Assembly (NCBI RefSeq): GCF_900188425.1
Contig: NZ_FZON01000001.1
Coordinates: forward strand, 62,001 to 126,000
Source of the DNA: Antarctobacter heliothermus
Lineage (GTDB): Bacteria > Pseudomonadota > Alphaproteobacteria > Rhodobacterales > Rhodobacteraceae
Length of the DNA stretch: 64,000 nt
Reading direction: 5' to 3'
Below the pieces are notes generated by a model that worked only from the letters and a program-made list of their open reading frames with translations, made no database searches and had not been told where the DNA came from. Made by a program: the position numbers and the translations under genes. Numbering within the stretch: position 1 is the first letter of the stretch; every line of letters begins with the position of its first letter. Of the stretch, positions 1 to 8,938 are shown piece after piece.

Positions 1-305
1 CCAACGGTGGACCGCGGGTTCTTGGACGTGGTCTTTTGCTCGATGGAGATCGCCGGCGACAGACCGCTGATATGGTCCACATCCGGCTTTTCCATCATGT
101 CGAGGAACTGCCGCGCGTAGGCGCTCAGCGACTCGACATAGCGGCGCTGGCCCTCGGCGTAGATGGTGTCAAAGGCGAGGCTGGACTTGCCCGACCCGGA
201 AAGCCCGGTGATCACAACCAGTTGATCGCGCGGGATGTCCACGTCGATGGATTTCAGGTTGTGCTCGCGCGCGCCGCGCACCTCGATTTTCTTGAGTTCC
301 GGCAT
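1..305 (-). CDS. uvrA: Excinuclease ABC subunit A, N-terminal part (runs off the window)
   Basis: ATPase subunit of the UvrABC nucleotide excision repair complex, which scans DNA for bulky lesions and loads UvrB. Only the first 101 codons are here. They start [17 protein letters not shown] and contain the first Walker A motif GLSGSGKSS (about residues 34-42) followed by the conserved [19 protein letters not shown] stretch, which is diagnostic of UvrA. The start is the ATG at 305. A LexA box and a possible sigma70 promoter lie just upstream, consistent with SOS control. The gene is truncated by the window edge, not broken. Confidence 0.96.
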   Translation of the reverse strand, partial: MPELKKIEVRGAREHNLKSIDVDIPRDQLVVITGLSGSGKSSLAFDTIYAEGQRRYVESLSAYARQFLDMMEKPDVDHISGLSPAISIEQKTTSKNPRSTV

Positions 306-334
306 CTCTGACCCCCGGTATTGCAACCCGGCAG

Positions 335-363
335 TACATAGTCGGATTCCCCGCTGTCGCCAA
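335..363 (-). promoter_or_regulatory. Putative sigma70 promoter of uvrA
   Basis: Read on the minus strand, TTGGCG (358-363) and TATGTA (335-340) are separated by exactly 17 bases, about 30 bases upstream of the uvrA start codon. Both hexamers are imperfect, so this is a plausible but unproven promoter. Confidence 0.4.
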
Positions 364-374
364 TCGAAAAGCGT

Positions 375-389
375 GAACGAAATGTGAAC
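375..389 (-). promoter_or_regulatory. LexA (SOS) box upstream of uvrA
   Basis: On the minus strand the sequence is GTTCACATTTCGTTC, a perfect GTTC-N7-GTTC direct repeat, which is the LexA box known in alphaproteobacteria. It sits 70 bases upstream of uvrA, a classical SOS gene, and just upstream of the suggested -35. It also lies about 140 bases upstream of the divergent von Willebrand gene, so an effect there cannot be excluded. Confidence 0.75.
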
Positions 390-530
390 ATGCCCCGACC
401 GCAACAGAAAACGGCCATCTCCCGCCGCCGCGCCCGCCGAATACCCGCTGCACCAGTCAGGGAAACCTTTCCTTGCCCCGACGCCACACAGGGTGCAGGC
501 TTTGGCCATTACCGCCAAAGGGGGATTTCC

Positions 531-2726
531 ATGACACGGTTTCGCCGCGCCGCATTGGCGCTTTGTGTACTGCCCGGCCTTGCCGCCGCGCAGGAGGACG
601 TGAACTCCATCCTGGTGCTGGATGCGTCCGGGTCCATGTGGGGACAGATCGACGGGGTCACCAAGATCGAAATCGCGCAGGGCGTGGTCGGCGATCTGCT
701 GCGCACCCTGCCCCAGACGCAAGCCATCGGCCTGACGGCCTATGGCCACCGCACCAAGGGCGACTGCACCGACATCGAAACGCTGGTGATGCCCGGCGCC
801 GCCAGCCGCGACGCCATCAGCGCCGCCGTGAACAAGCTGCGCCCGCGTGGCAAGACACCGATGACCGATGCCGTCGTCGCCGCCGCCACAGCGCTGAAAT
901 ACACCGAAGACCCCGCCACCGTGATCCTCGTGTCCGACGGGATCGAGACCTGCAACCCCGACCCCTGCGCCGCCGCCCGCGCGCTGGAAGAGGCGGGCGC
1001 ACAACTGACCGTACATGTGGTCGGCTTTGACGTCAGCGACCCTGAGGCGCGCCGCCAGATGCAATGCCTTGCGGATGAAACCGGCGGGCAATTCCTGCTG
1101 GCCGCCAACGCCAGCGAGTTGGGCGAGGCGCTGGGTCAGGTCACGCAGGCACAGCCGGTCTATCCCACGCTCTTTGTCGCCACCGATGGCGCGGACGGGG
1201 GCCGGATCGAGACGCCGCTGATCTGGGACGTGGTCCAGGGTGAGGAACGCGTCGTCGATCTAGAACGCAACGCCAGCTTTTCCAAGGATCTGATGGCGGG
1301 CACCTATACCGTGTCCGTGCTGCGCCCCGATGATGAGGCCAGCGTCGAGAAAACCTTTACCGTGGTGGATGCGGGCCAGACCGTGACGCTGGAACTGCCC
1401 AGCTCGCTGCCCGATGCCTCTGTCAGCGGACCCGCCTCTGCCGTGGCCGGGGCCACCATCCAGATCGACTGGACCGGACCGGATGCCAAGGGCGATTACC
1501 TCTCCGTCGCCAAGGTCGATGTCCGGGGCTATGTCAACTACGTCTACACCCGCGACGGCACCCCCGGCGCGCTGCTGATGCCGCCACAGCCCGGCCCCTA
1601 TGAACTGCGCTACATCATGGCCGACGGCAAGGTTACGCTGGCCTCACAGCCGATCACCGTGACAGAGGCACAGGCCACGCTGGACGCTGCCGACACCGTG
1701 CCGGTCGGCGCAACCCTGCCCGTGACATGGACCGGACCGGACTACAAAGGCGACTATGTCGCCGTCTCCAAACTGGATGAGTCCGGCTACGTCAATTACC
1801 GCTACACCCGCGACGGCGACCCGGCAGAGCTGCAAATGCCGCCGGAGGCAGGCCGCTATGAATTGCGCTACTACATGGCGCAGGCCAAGACGGTGCTGGC
1901 CACCCGCGCCATCACCGTCAGCGATGTGGCGGCCACACTGGATGTGCCAGACACCGCCCCCGCAGGCGCCGCCATCCCCATCGGCTGGACCGGACCGGAC
2001 TACAAGGGCGACTATCTCAGCGTCTCCAAACCGGACGACACGGGGTATGAGACCTATACCTACACCCGTGAGGGCACACCGCTGGACCTGACCATGCCCG
2101 CCGACCCCGGCACCTATGAGGTCCGCTATGTAATGGCGCAGGGCAAGACGGTTCTGGCCTCGACCACGCTGGAGGTCAGCAGCGTCAGCGCCACGCTGGA
2201 CGTGGTATCCGAGGCCCGCGCCGGGGCGCCGGTTCTGGTGACATGGGACGGACCGGGGTATCAGCCCGACTTCATCTCCGTGGCCGACGCCGACATGCCC
2301 GCCAACAAGTACCACGCCTATACCTATGTGCGTGAGGGCACGCCGCTGCTGCTTCAGATGCCACCAGAGCCCGGCACCTATGAGATCCGATATGTGGCCG
2401 CCAGCGAAGGCAGGTCGATCCTTGGCACGACACAGATCACTCTGACAGAAGTCCCCGCCAGCATCGACGCCCCGGACAAGGTTCCAGCTGGTGCGGTTCT
2501 GGGCGTCAACTGGGACGGTCCCGACTACAAGGGCGACTTCATCAGCCTCGCCCGTGAGGGAGACCCGGACAAGGACTACAGCGTCTACAAATACACGTCC
2601 GAGGACAGCCCGATGGTGCTGAAACTGCCAGAGGGTCCGGGCAAGTACGAACTGCGCTACGTCATGGCCAAGGACAAAAAGGTGCTGGCGCGCAGGCCGA
2701 TCGAACTGACCTACGAGCCGCAATAA
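531..2726 (+). CDS. Secreted von Willebrand factor A domain protein with five C-terminal repeats
   Basis: 731 residues. A signal peptide (about 1-20, ending AAA) precedes a vWA domain with an intact metal-ion-dependent adhesion site (DASGSM, D31/S33/S35; KTPMTD further on; [10 protein letters not shown]). The C-terminal part is five tandem repeats of 85-89 residues starting near 297, 382, 468, 554 and 643, each with the pattern [11 protein letters not shown]...YTREGTP...[15 protein letters not shown]. This organisation suggests a periplasmic or surface protein binding other proteins or polymers. The start at 531 is preferred because it has an AAAGGGGG ribosome site and gives the signal peptide; earlier in-frame codons do not. 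Ligand unknown. Confidence 0.85.
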   Translation: MTRFRRAALALCVLPGLAAAQEDVNSILVLDASGSMWGQIDGVTKIEIAQGVVGDLLRTLPQTQAIGLTAYGHRTKGDCTDIETLVMPGAASRDAISAAVNKLRPRGKTPMTDAVVAAATALKYTEDPATVILVSDGIETCNPDPCAAARALEEAGAQLTVHVVGFDVSDPEARRQMQCLADETGGQFLLAANASELGEALGQVTQAQPVYPTLFVATDGADGGRIETPLIWDVVQGEERVVDLERNASFSKDLMAGTYTVSVLRPDDEASVEKTFTVVDAGQTVTLELPSSLPDASVSGPASAVAGATIQIDWTGPDAKGDYLSVAKVDVRGYVNYVYTRDGTPGALLMPPQPGPYELRYIMADGKVTLASQPITVTEAQATLDAADTVPVGATLPVTWTGPDYKGDYVAVSKLDESGYVNYRYTRDGDPAELQMPPEAGRYELRYYMAQAKTVLATRAITVSDVAATLDVPDTAPAGAAIPIGWTGPDYKGDYLSVSKPDDTGYETYTYTREGTPLDLTMPADPGTYEVRYVMAQGKTVLASTTLEVSSVSATLDVVSEARAGAPVLVTWDGPGYQPDFISVADADMPANKYHAYTYVREGTPLLLQMPPEPGTYEIRYVAASEGRSILGTTQITLTEVPASIDAPDKVPAGAVLGVNWDGPDYKGDFISLAREGDPDKDYSVYKYTSEDSPMVLKLPEGPGKYELRYVMAKDKKVLARRPIELTYEPQ

Positions 2727-2754
2727 GGCTCCGGTCACGACAATAGGCGGGCAG

Positions 2755-2788
2755 CTTCCGCATTGGCCTTCGGCGGCCAATGCGGAGG
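2755..2788 (+). terminator. Strong stem-loop after the vWA gene
   Basis: An 11-bp perfect inverted repeat CCGCATTGGCC (2758-2768) / GGCCAATGCGG (2775-2785), with further outer pairs, closes a six-base loop. It lies 30 bases after the vWA stop. There is no T-run, so it may stabilise or end transcripts without being a classical intrinsic terminator. Confidence 0.5.
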
Positions 2789-2870
2789 TTGCCGCTGTTT
2801 GCAGGGGTCGCTGACGCTGGCGCCTGCATTGCCAATTTGGGCCGCAGGGAACCTTGCCAAGGATCAGGCC

Positions 2871-3317
2871 ATGCCAATTCGGATCGCAACGCAGTTGGAT
2901 TTACTAAGCTGGGTAGCGCTGCGCGCCCGGCTTTGGAGCGATACGTCGCGCGATCAACACAGGGCCGAAGCCAGAGAGATGCTCGCCAAATCTCCTGCCG
3001 ACTGCATCGTCTTTCTGGATGTCGGGGATCAAGGCGGTCTCCGTGCCTTTGCCGAGGCGGCGCTGCGCCATGATCACGTCAACGGATGCGAGACCTCACC
3101 GGTCGCTTTTCTCGAAGGCATCTTTGTATGCCCGAACTATCAGGGGTCGGGAATTGGCAGAGACTTGCTGGCGTCGGTCCAGACTTGGGCACGCGAACGG
3201 GGCTGTTCGGAACTTGCCTCCGACGCCCATATTGCCAATGTGGCAAGTCAGGCGTTTCACCGTGCGTCGGGCTTCGAGGAAACCGACCGCGTCGTCTATT
3301 TTCGTAAATTGTTATAG
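2871..3317 (+). CDS. GNAT acetyltransferase, aminoglycoside 6'-N-acetyltransferase-like
   Basis: 148 residues, the usual size of AAC(6')-I enzymes, which transfer acetyl from acetyl-CoA to the 6'-amino group of aminoglycosides. The protein has the characteristic core of that branch: HVNGCETSPVAFLEGIFV, then the acetyl-CoA loop NYQGSGIGRDLL, then ELASDAHIAN and a C-terminal GFEETDRVVYF. I recognise these from chromosomal AAC(6') of Acinetobacter-type enzymes. The ATG at 2871 (MPIRIATQ) matches the family N-terminus; the open frame extends further upstream without support. No mobile element flanks it, so it looks resident. Activity on aminoglycosides is inferred, not shown. Confidence 0.8.
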   Translation: MPIRIATQLDLLSWVALRARLWSDTSRDQHRAEAREMLAKSPADCIVFLDVGDQGGLRAFAEAALRHDHVNGCETSPVAFLEGIFVCPNYQGSGIGRDLLASVQTWARERGCSELASDAHIANVASQAFHRASGFEETDRVVYFRKLL

Positions 3318-3437
3318 GCGGGTCGCCTTAAATCTCATCGCCCCGGTGGCAAGCGCCGCCTTCAACAAGACCGGTGGATTGCTGCCTTGCCACGGCGCGG
3401 TTGGGCAAACCAGTCTGCGCCGTGAAAAACCCGCCTA
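3315..3437. repeat. Non-coding interval bounded by a 9-bp inverted repeat
   Basis: The GNAT stop codon lies in TAGGCGGGT (3315-3323), whose reverse complement ACCCGCCTA occurs at 3429-3437. The second copy is embedded in a 12-bp palindrome CCGCCTAGGCGG (3431-3442). No gene is visible from 3318 to 3606. It might be the remains of a small inserted element or simply a long-range hairpin. Confidence 0.3.
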
Positions 3438-3586
3438 GGCGGAAGATGTCACAGGCATAACATTCCCGGAACGCGACCGAAACGGCCAAGGCAATTGGGG
3501 TTTGCAAAGGGGTATTTTCCTGTCCCCTTTCCTAACGAAAGGTAAAACCGCCTCTGTAACCCATTGATTTTCAATACCCGTCCGGC

Positions 3587-3602
3587 TGTCCACGCGTGGA
3601 CA
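3587..3602 (-). terminator. Palindrome directly after aglK
   Basis: TGTCCACGCGTGGACA is a perfect 16-bp palindrome four bases beyond the aglK stop. As RNA it can fold into a 6-bp stem with a CGCG loop. It may end the agl operon transcript, but no T-run follows, so an operator is also possible. Confidence 0.35.
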
Positions 3603-3606
3603 CCCC

Positions 3607-4695
3607 TCATCGATACAGCAGCGACACCCCGTCCGCGAACAGATGCACCTTTTCCGGGGCCGCCCCCAAAGAGATGGTCTTGCCGCGCATCTCATGGTGG
3701 ATGCCGGGCAGCTTGGCGATCACCGGATCACCTCCCTGCTGCGCCTCGAAATACAGCAGCGTCACCTCTCCCAAAGCCTCGATGATGTTGACCTTGCCGG
3801 AGAACACAGCCTCGCCCTTGGCGGCGACAAAATCCTCTGGCCGGATGCCGATGTTGACCTTCAATCCCATGTCCGCCCCGGTGGTCGGATAGTCAGACAG
3901 CGCCGTGCCGCCGCCCTCCAGCCGCACGGTTGTCTGCGCCCCCGTGGCGATCACCTCGCCCGGCAGCAGGTTCATCGACGGAGAGCCGATGAACTGCGCC
4001 ACAAACTCGCTGTTGGGCCGCTCATACAGATCCAGCGGCGCGCCGACCTGCGCGATCCCCTTGTTCGCCAGCACCACGATGCGGGTCGCCAGCGTCATCG
4101 CCTCGACCTGATCGTGGGTGACGTAAATCATCGTCCGGTCGGGCATCTGCTCCTTGAGCTGGGCAATCTCGATCCGCGTCGCCACACGCAGCGCGGCGTC
4201 CAGGTTCGACAGCGGCTCATCGAACAGATAGACCTTGGGGTCGCGCACGATGGACCGCCCGATGGCTACCCGCTGACGCTGCCCGCCGGACAGCGCCTTC
4301 GGCAGACGATCCAGATAGGGGTCCAGTTGCAGCATCTTGGCCGCGCGGTTCACCGCCTCTTCGATTTCTGCCGGGGTTTTCTTGGCCAGCTTGAGCGCAA
4401 AGCTCATGTTCTCGCGCACGGTCATGTGCGGGTACAAGGCGTAGCTCTGGAACACCATGGCGATGCCGCGTTGCGCGGGCGGCACGTCATTGACCACCTG
4501 ACCGTCGATTTCCAGCGTGCCGCCGGTGATCTTTTCCAGCCCGGCAATCATCCGCAACAAGGTGGACTTGCCACACCCCGACGGGCCAACAAAAACGATC
4601 AGCTCGCCCTGTTTGATATCAAGGTTGATGTCACGCAGCACTTGTACGGCGCCGCCATACGTCTTTTCGACATCGGTCAGTTTCAGAGTGGCCAT
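3607..4695 (-). CDS. aglK: Alpha-glucoside ABC transporter ATP-binding protein
   Basis: 362 residues, MalK/UgpC family, energising uptake of alpha-glucosides through AglF/AglG. Walker A GPSGCGKST (37-45), Q-loop FQSYALYPHMT, signature LSGGQ (135-139), Walker B with YLFDE (157-160) and a C-terminal TOBE-type regulatory region are present. The ATG at 4695 has a GGGGGAG ribosome site; the open frame extends upstream into aglA without a start that fits. It is the last gene of the operon aglE-aglF-aglG-aglA-aglK, the gene order known from Sinorhizobium. Confidence 0.9.
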   Translation of the reverse strand: MATLKLTDVEKTYGGAVQVLRDINLDIKQGELIVFVGPSGCGKSTLLRMIAGLEKITGGTLEIDGQVVNDVPPAQRGIAMVFQSYALYPHMTVRENMSFALKLAKKTPAEIEEAVNRAAKMLQLDPYLDRLPKALSGGQRQRVAIGRSIVRDPKVYLFDEPLSNLDAALRVATRIEIAQLKEQMPDRTMIYVTHDQVEAMTLATRIVVLANKGIAQVGAPLDLYERPNSEFVAQFIGSPSMNLLPGEVIATGAQTTVRLEGGGTALSDYPTTGADMGLKVNIGIRPEDFVAAKGEAVFSGKVNIIEALGEVTLLYFEAQQGGDPVIAKLPGIHHEMRGKTISLGAAPEKVHLFADGVSLLYR

Positions 4696-4714
4696 GCCCG
4701 CTCCCCCGTTTGCT

Positions 4715-6370
4715 TCATGTGTTCGCGCGCCGCGCCAGCGCGGGCTGCCAAGGTCCAAGATGCAGCTTGCCATCGGGGGCCGCATGGGCGCTGCCCAGCT
4801 CCTGCCCGATTTGCTGCCAATCGCCGGAAGGCATATCCATCACCGCCGGATCACCGCTGAGGTTGACCGCGACAAAGACCTCCTCGCCGTCATGGCTGCG
4901 GGTGAAATGCACGATGCTGTCGGTGGATTTCACCCGGTCATGTGCGCCCTTGACCAGCGCGGGATGCGCCGTGCGGAACTGGATCGCCTTGCGATAGTGA
5001 TGCAACAGCGCGCCGGGATCCTTTTCCTGCGCGGACACCGCGTGCGGCAGATGCGCGTGGCTGACCGGCAACCACGGCGTCGCCTCGGAAAAGCCGCCGT
5101 TCTGGTTGGAGGGTTCCCAGACCATCGGCGTGCGACAACCATCGCGGCCCTTGAACTCGGGCCAGAACTCGATCCCGTAGGGGTCCTGCAGATCCTCAAA
5201 CGGCACATCCGCCTCTGGCAGGCCCAGTTCCTCGCCCTGATACAGGCAGACCGACCCGCGCAGGCACATCATCAGCGTGGCAAAGGCCTTTTGCGCCGAG
5301 GGCGTCAAGTTCCAGCGTGAGGCATGGCGCATCACGTCATGATTTGAGAACGCCCAGCAAGCCCAGCCATCTGTGACCACGTCATCCACCCGGCCCATGA
5401 CATGGGCAATGCGTGCCGCGTCGGGTTGGTCGCCGGACAGGAATTCGAACGAATAACACATGTGAACGCGGTCATCGCCAGAGGTGTACTGACCCATGAT
5501 CTCCAGCCCGCTTTGGGCATCGCCCACCTCGCCCACGGCGGTTGTGTCGGGGTATTCATCCAACAGCGCGCGAAAGCGTTCAAGAAAACCCAGGTTCTCC
5601 GGCTGGTTCTTGTCATACAGATGCAGCTGGTGGTTATAGGGGTTCACCCGTGGCGCGATGGAGGCATCGCGCTGGTCGACTGGCAAAGGTGGGTTGTCGC
5701 GCAACTGCTGATCATGGAAGTAGAAGTTGATCGTGTCCAGCCGGAACCCGTCCACCCCCCGGTCCAGCCAGAACCGCACGCTGTCCAGCAACGCGTCCTG
5801 CACGTCGGGATTGTGAAAGTTCAGATCGGGTTGCGAGGTCAGGAAGTTATGCAGGTAATACTGCTCGCGCCGGGCGTCCCATTGCCAGGCCGACCCGCCA
5901 AAGATCGACAGCCAGTTGGTGGGGGGCGTGCCGTCCGGCTTGGGGTCGGCCCAGACGTACCAGTCTGCCTTGGGGTTGTCGCGGCTGGACCGGCTCTCGA
6001 CAAACCAGGGGTGCTGGTCCGCGGTGTGCGACAGCACCTGATCGATCATCACCCGGACACCCAGTTTATGCGCCGTGTCCACCAGCACGTCGAAATCGGA
6101 CAAAGTGCCGAACATCGGGTCAACGTCGCAATAATCGCTGACGTCATAGCCGAAATCCTTCATCGGCGAGGTGAAGAAGGGAGAGATCCAGATCGCATCG
6201 ACGCCAAGGCTGGCGACATAGGGCAGCCGGGCGGTGATGCCGTTGAGATCTCCGACGCCGTCGCCGTTGCTGTCCTGATAGCTGCGCGGATAGATCTGAT
6301 AGATCACCGCGCCGCGCCACCAATCCTTGTTAGCGGTGAGGGACGTGTGTGTGTTTTCATGCAGGGTCAT
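4715..6370 (-). CDS. aglA: Alpha-glucosidase (GH13, oligo-1,6-glucosidase-like)
   Basis: 551 residues, GH13 family, hydrolysing imported alpha-glucosides in the cytoplasm. It begins WWRGAVIYQIYPRS, with the catalytic triad at D212 (DGFRLDT), E281 (AVGEVGD) and D345 (FSNHDVMRH). No signal peptide is visible, as expected for a cytoplasmic enzyme working behind an ABC importer. The ATG at 6370 is preceded by only a weak ribosome site, but the family N-terminus begins close to it. A pair of palindromic repeats lies between it and aglG. Nineteen bases separate it from aglK. Confidence 0.92.
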   Translation of the reverse strand: MTLHENTHTSLTANKDWWRGAVIYQIYPRSYQDSNGDGVGDLNGITARLPYVASLGVDAIWISPFFTSPMKDFGYDVSDYCDVDPMFGTLSDFDVLVDTAHKLGVRVMIDQVLSHTADQHPWFVESRSSRDNPKADWYVWADPKPDGTPPTNWLSIFGGSAWQWDARREQYYLHNFLTSQPDLNFHNPDVQDALLDSVRFWLDRGVDGFRLDTINFYFHDQQLRDNPPLPVDQRDASIAPRVNPYNHQLHLYDKNQPENLGFLERFRALLDEYPDTTAVGEVGDAQSGLEIMGQYTSGDDRVHMCYSFEFLSGDQPDAARIAHVMGRVDDVVTDGWACWAFSNHDVMRHASRWNLTPSAQKAFATLMMCLRGSVCLYQGEELGLPEADVPFEDLQDPYGIEFWPEFKGRDGCRTPMVWEPSNQNGGFSEATPWLPVSHAHLPHAVSAQEKDPGALLHHYRKAIQFRTAHPALVKGAHDRVKSTDSIVHFTRSHDGEEVFVAVNLSGDPAVMDMPSGDWQQIGQELGSAHAAPDGKLHLGPWQPALARRANT

Positions 6371-6384
6371 GGGGTCCGTTTCCC

Positions 6385-6471
6385 GTCCCGGGCCTGACCC
6401 GGGACCTATTGGCCCCGGCGCCCGTTGTCGTTGCGTTATCGTTTTCAGAGGCCCCGGGTCAGGCCCGGGGC
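6385..6471. repeat. Inverted pair of REP-like palindromes between aglG and aglA
   Basis: Two short palindromes, GTCCCGGG-CCTGA-CCCGGGAC (6385-6405) and GCCCCGGG-TCAGG-CCCGGGGC (6451-6471), are 45 bases apart and in opposite orientation, since CCTGA and TCAGG are complements. The arrangement resembles paired REP elements and may cause polarity or protect mRNA ends between aglG and aglA. Confidence 0.65.
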
Positions 6472-6477
6472 GCGTTG

Positions 6478-7812
6478 TCATTTCACCGAGCCAGCCAGCA
6501 GGCCGCGCACGAGGTAGCGTTGCATGGCGAAGAACACGACCAGCGGCACCGCAATCGACACAAAGGCCGCCGTGGCAAGGATTTCCCAGTTGCCGCCACG
6601 GGTGCCCAACAGCTCGACGATCTGGTTGGTCATCACGGTCGTCTGCCCGGAGGCATCGATCAGGAACACCTTGGCGACCAGCAGATCGTTCCAGGTCCAC
6701 AGGAACTGGAAGATCGCAAAGCTGGCCAAAGCGGGAAACGACAGCGGCAGGATGATCTTTGTAAAGATCTGGAACTCTGTCGCGCCGTCCACGCGGGCGT
6801 TTTCGATGATGTCGCGCGGCAAGCCGACCATGTAGTTGCGCAGCAGGTAGACCGCCAGCGGCAGGCCAAAGCCGGTATGCGCCAGCCAGACGCCAAGGTA
6901 GCCCTTGCCGATGCCAAAGCTGAGGTGCAGCTTGAGCAGCGGGATCAACGCCAATTGCAGTGGCACCACCAGCAGCCCGACGACAAAGGCGATCAGCAGC
7001 GCACGACCGGGAAAATCCATCCAGGCCAGCGCATAGGCGGCAAAGGCCGCGACGACGATCGGAATGATGGTGGCCGGGATTGTCACTGTCAGCGTGCTGA
7101 GGAACGCCCGACCCATGTCATCGGTGGTCTGCGCACCTTCGGCGGCACCGCTGGACAGGCCAAACCCTACGGCAAGCGCCACGACCAACGCCAGACCCGC
7201 CACAACAGGCAGTCCCAGCGCGACGACCGGCGGCTGCGCCGACAGAACAAAGCGCGCAACGCCCCACAGCACCAGACCCGCGCCGACAAACATAAGCAGG
7301 CGTTGCACCACGTCCTGCCCCAGAACGGTGTCATAGTTGCGCAGGGTGAATTCGGGCGGGATCTCGGCGCTGACAAAGACGCGGGTGCCGCGGCTGCCGG
7401 TTATCTCTTCGGCGCTTTCCAGACGGTAATCGCCATTGGCCTGAATTGTGATCGCGCCGCCGCCGCGCAGTTCTGCGGTGTCGCCGGGTTGAAACGCCGA
7501 CACGTCCCGCGACGAGATGCCAAAGGTCGAGACCGGCGCAGGCTCTCGCCCCTCGACGGCAAAGAGATTGCCCTCGATCACATAGATACCGCCCTGCTGG
7601 ACCTGCGCGTCAGGGTCGGCGGTGCGCAGTGTCAGGCTTTGTTCCGTGGGGAACATGGCGTTCCACCAGCCAGAACTGGCAATCTGGTCCGCCGTCCGAA
7701 ACGACGACACGAACAACCCAACGGTCGGAAACAGCCAGAGCGCCACCAGCAGAACGACCGAAATGTGAACCGCCCAGGTGAGCGAGGATTTATGGCCTGC
7801 GATATTGTCCAT
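6478..7812 (-). CDS. aglG: Alpha-glucoside ABC transporter permease
   Basis: 444 residues, MalG-type inner membrane permease. A first membrane helix near 14-34 is followed by a long soluble region (about 60-165), an additional hydrophobic stretch near 185-240 and then the standard binding-protein-dependent transport domain. The EAA loop is NARVDGATEFQIFTKIILPLS, which docks onto the ATPase AglK. The start at 7812 has GGAGG spaced well; the open frame extends 18 codons upstream over the end of aglF without support. It lies 13 bases after the aglF stop, so the two permeases are probably made together. Confidence 0.88.
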   Translation of the reverse strand: MDNIAGHKSSLTWAVHISVVLLVALWLFPTVGLFVSSFRTADQIASSGWWNAMFPTEQSLTLRTADPDAQVQQGGIYVIEGNLFAVEGREPAPVSTFGISSRDVSAFQPGDTAELRGGGAITIQANGDYRLESAEEITGSRGTRVFVSAEIPPEFTLRNYDTVLGQDVVQRLLMFVGAGLVLWGVARFVLSAQPPVVALGLPVVAGLALVVALAVGFGLSSGAAEGAQTTDDMGRAFLSTLTVTIPATIIPIVVAAFAAYALAWMDFPGRALLIAFVVGLLVVPLQLALIPLLKLHLSFGIGKGYLGVWLAHTGFGLPLAVYLLRNYMVGLPRDIIENARVDGATEFQIFTKIILPLSFPALASFAIFQFLWTWNDLLVAKVFLIDASGQTTVMTNQIVELLGTRGGNWEILATAAFVSIAVPLVVFFAMQRYLVRGLLAGSVK

Positions 7813-7825
7813 GTCGTCGCCTCCC

Positions 7826-8845
7826 TCAGCGCATTTCCTTGCGGGCCTGCCGCACGTTCCAGACAAGGATCGGCGTCACCAGCAACATGATTACCATGGC
7901 CGAGGCCGATCCGACGCCCCAGTCCCGCGTCACGAACAGCTGGTTGAACATGTAGTTGGCCAGCACCTGCGTGCCCCATTGGCCGTTGGTCATCGCAAAG
8001 ACGATGTCAAAGATCTTGAGCACCACCAGCGTGATCGTGGTCCAGACCACCATGATCGTGGGCATGATCTGCGGCACCTTGATCTTGAAGAAAATCTGGA
8101 ACGGGTTGGCGCCATCGACAATGGCCGCCTCGATGGTTTCCTCTGGAATTCCGCGCAGAGCCGCCGACAGGATCACCATGGCGAACCCGGTCTGAATCCA
8201 GACCAGTACCACCATCAGCAGAAAGTTGTTCCAGAACGGCACCGTCAGCCATTGTTGCGGGTCATTGCCGGTCAGCGACACATAGATCGCGTTCAGCACG
8301 CCGATCTGTGCGGCATCGGGTGGGCGGGCGTCATAGATCAGCTTCCAGATCACCGCCGCGCCGACAAACGAGATCGCCATCGGCATAAAGATCAGCGATT
8401 TCGCAAGATTGCCCCACGATATGCGATCCGTCAGTTGCGCCGCCAGCAGGCCAAAGGCGGTGGACATCGCCGGCACCACGATCAACCACAACATGTTGTT
8501 CCACAGCGCCTCCCAAAACTTGGGGTCGCCGGACATCTGGATGTAGTTCCCCAGACCGACGAAATGATAGACCGTCGTCCCGTCCGGCTGTGTCACCCGG
8601 TCCGTCAGGGACAGGCGGATGGTCTCGAACACCGGATAGGCCAGATACAGCGACAGCGCGAAAAGCGCGGGGAACAAGAACAACCAGGGCCGGATCATGT
8701 TGGCGCGGTTGATGTTGCGACCCGCGTTGGGCCCCTTGGCTGGAAACAGCACCCGGTCAAGGAATTGGTTCGACGCCCAGAAATAGCTCAGACAGGCGCC
8801 TACGCCGATCACGATTGTCAAAAGCCCCTGCAATGCCGGATGCAT
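7826..8845 (-). CDS. aglF: Alpha-glucoside ABC transporter permease
   Basis: 339 residues, MalF-type partner of AglG. Hydrophobic segments are seen near 3-23 and 52-72 and four to five more follow; the EAA loop reads AAIVDGANPFQIFFKIKVPQI. The start MHPALQGLL at 8845 follows a GGGGGGAGGG ribosome site. A stem-loop in the 93-base gap after aglE suggests that the binding protein is made in excess over the permeases, as in other maltose-type operons. Confidence 0.9.
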   Translation of the reverse strand: MHPALQGLLTIVIGVGACLSYFWASNQFLDRVLFPAKGPNAGRNINRANMIRPWLFLFPALFALSLYLAYPVFETIRLSLTDRVTQPDGTTVYHFVGLGNYIQMSGDPKFWEALWNNMLWLIVVPAMSTAFGLLAAQLTDRISWGNLAKSLIFMPMAISFVGAAVIWKLIYDARPPDAAQIGVLNAIYVSLTGNDPQQWLTVPFWNNFLLMVVLVWIQTGFAMVILSAALRGIPEETIEAAIVDGANPFQIFFKIKVPQIMPTIMVVWTTITLVVLKIFDIVFAMTNGQWGTQVLANYMFNQLFVTRDWGVGSASAMVIMLLVTPILVWNVRQARKEMR

Positions 8846-8891
8846 GGCGCCCTCCCCCCATGTGTGCTGCGGTGTCGACCGTTTGGTCTTG

Positions 8892-8919
8892 GGGCTGTCC
8901 CGCAAAGGCGGAACAGCCC
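8892..8919 (-). terminator. Intercistronic stem-loop between aglE and aglF
   Basis: GGGCTGTCCCGC and GCGGAACAGCCC can pair with one mismatch around an AAAG loop, just after the aglE stop. No T-run follows. Such structures commonly protect the binding-protein mRNA and reduce downstream expression; that role is inferred here. Confidence 0.55.
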
Positions 8920-8938
8920 GGGATATGCGACTGCGCTG

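Noticed and set aside
3435-3695. 86-codon minus-strand frame past the end of aglK
   Set aside because: It overlaps aglK out of frame and has Cys/Arg-rich shadow composition.
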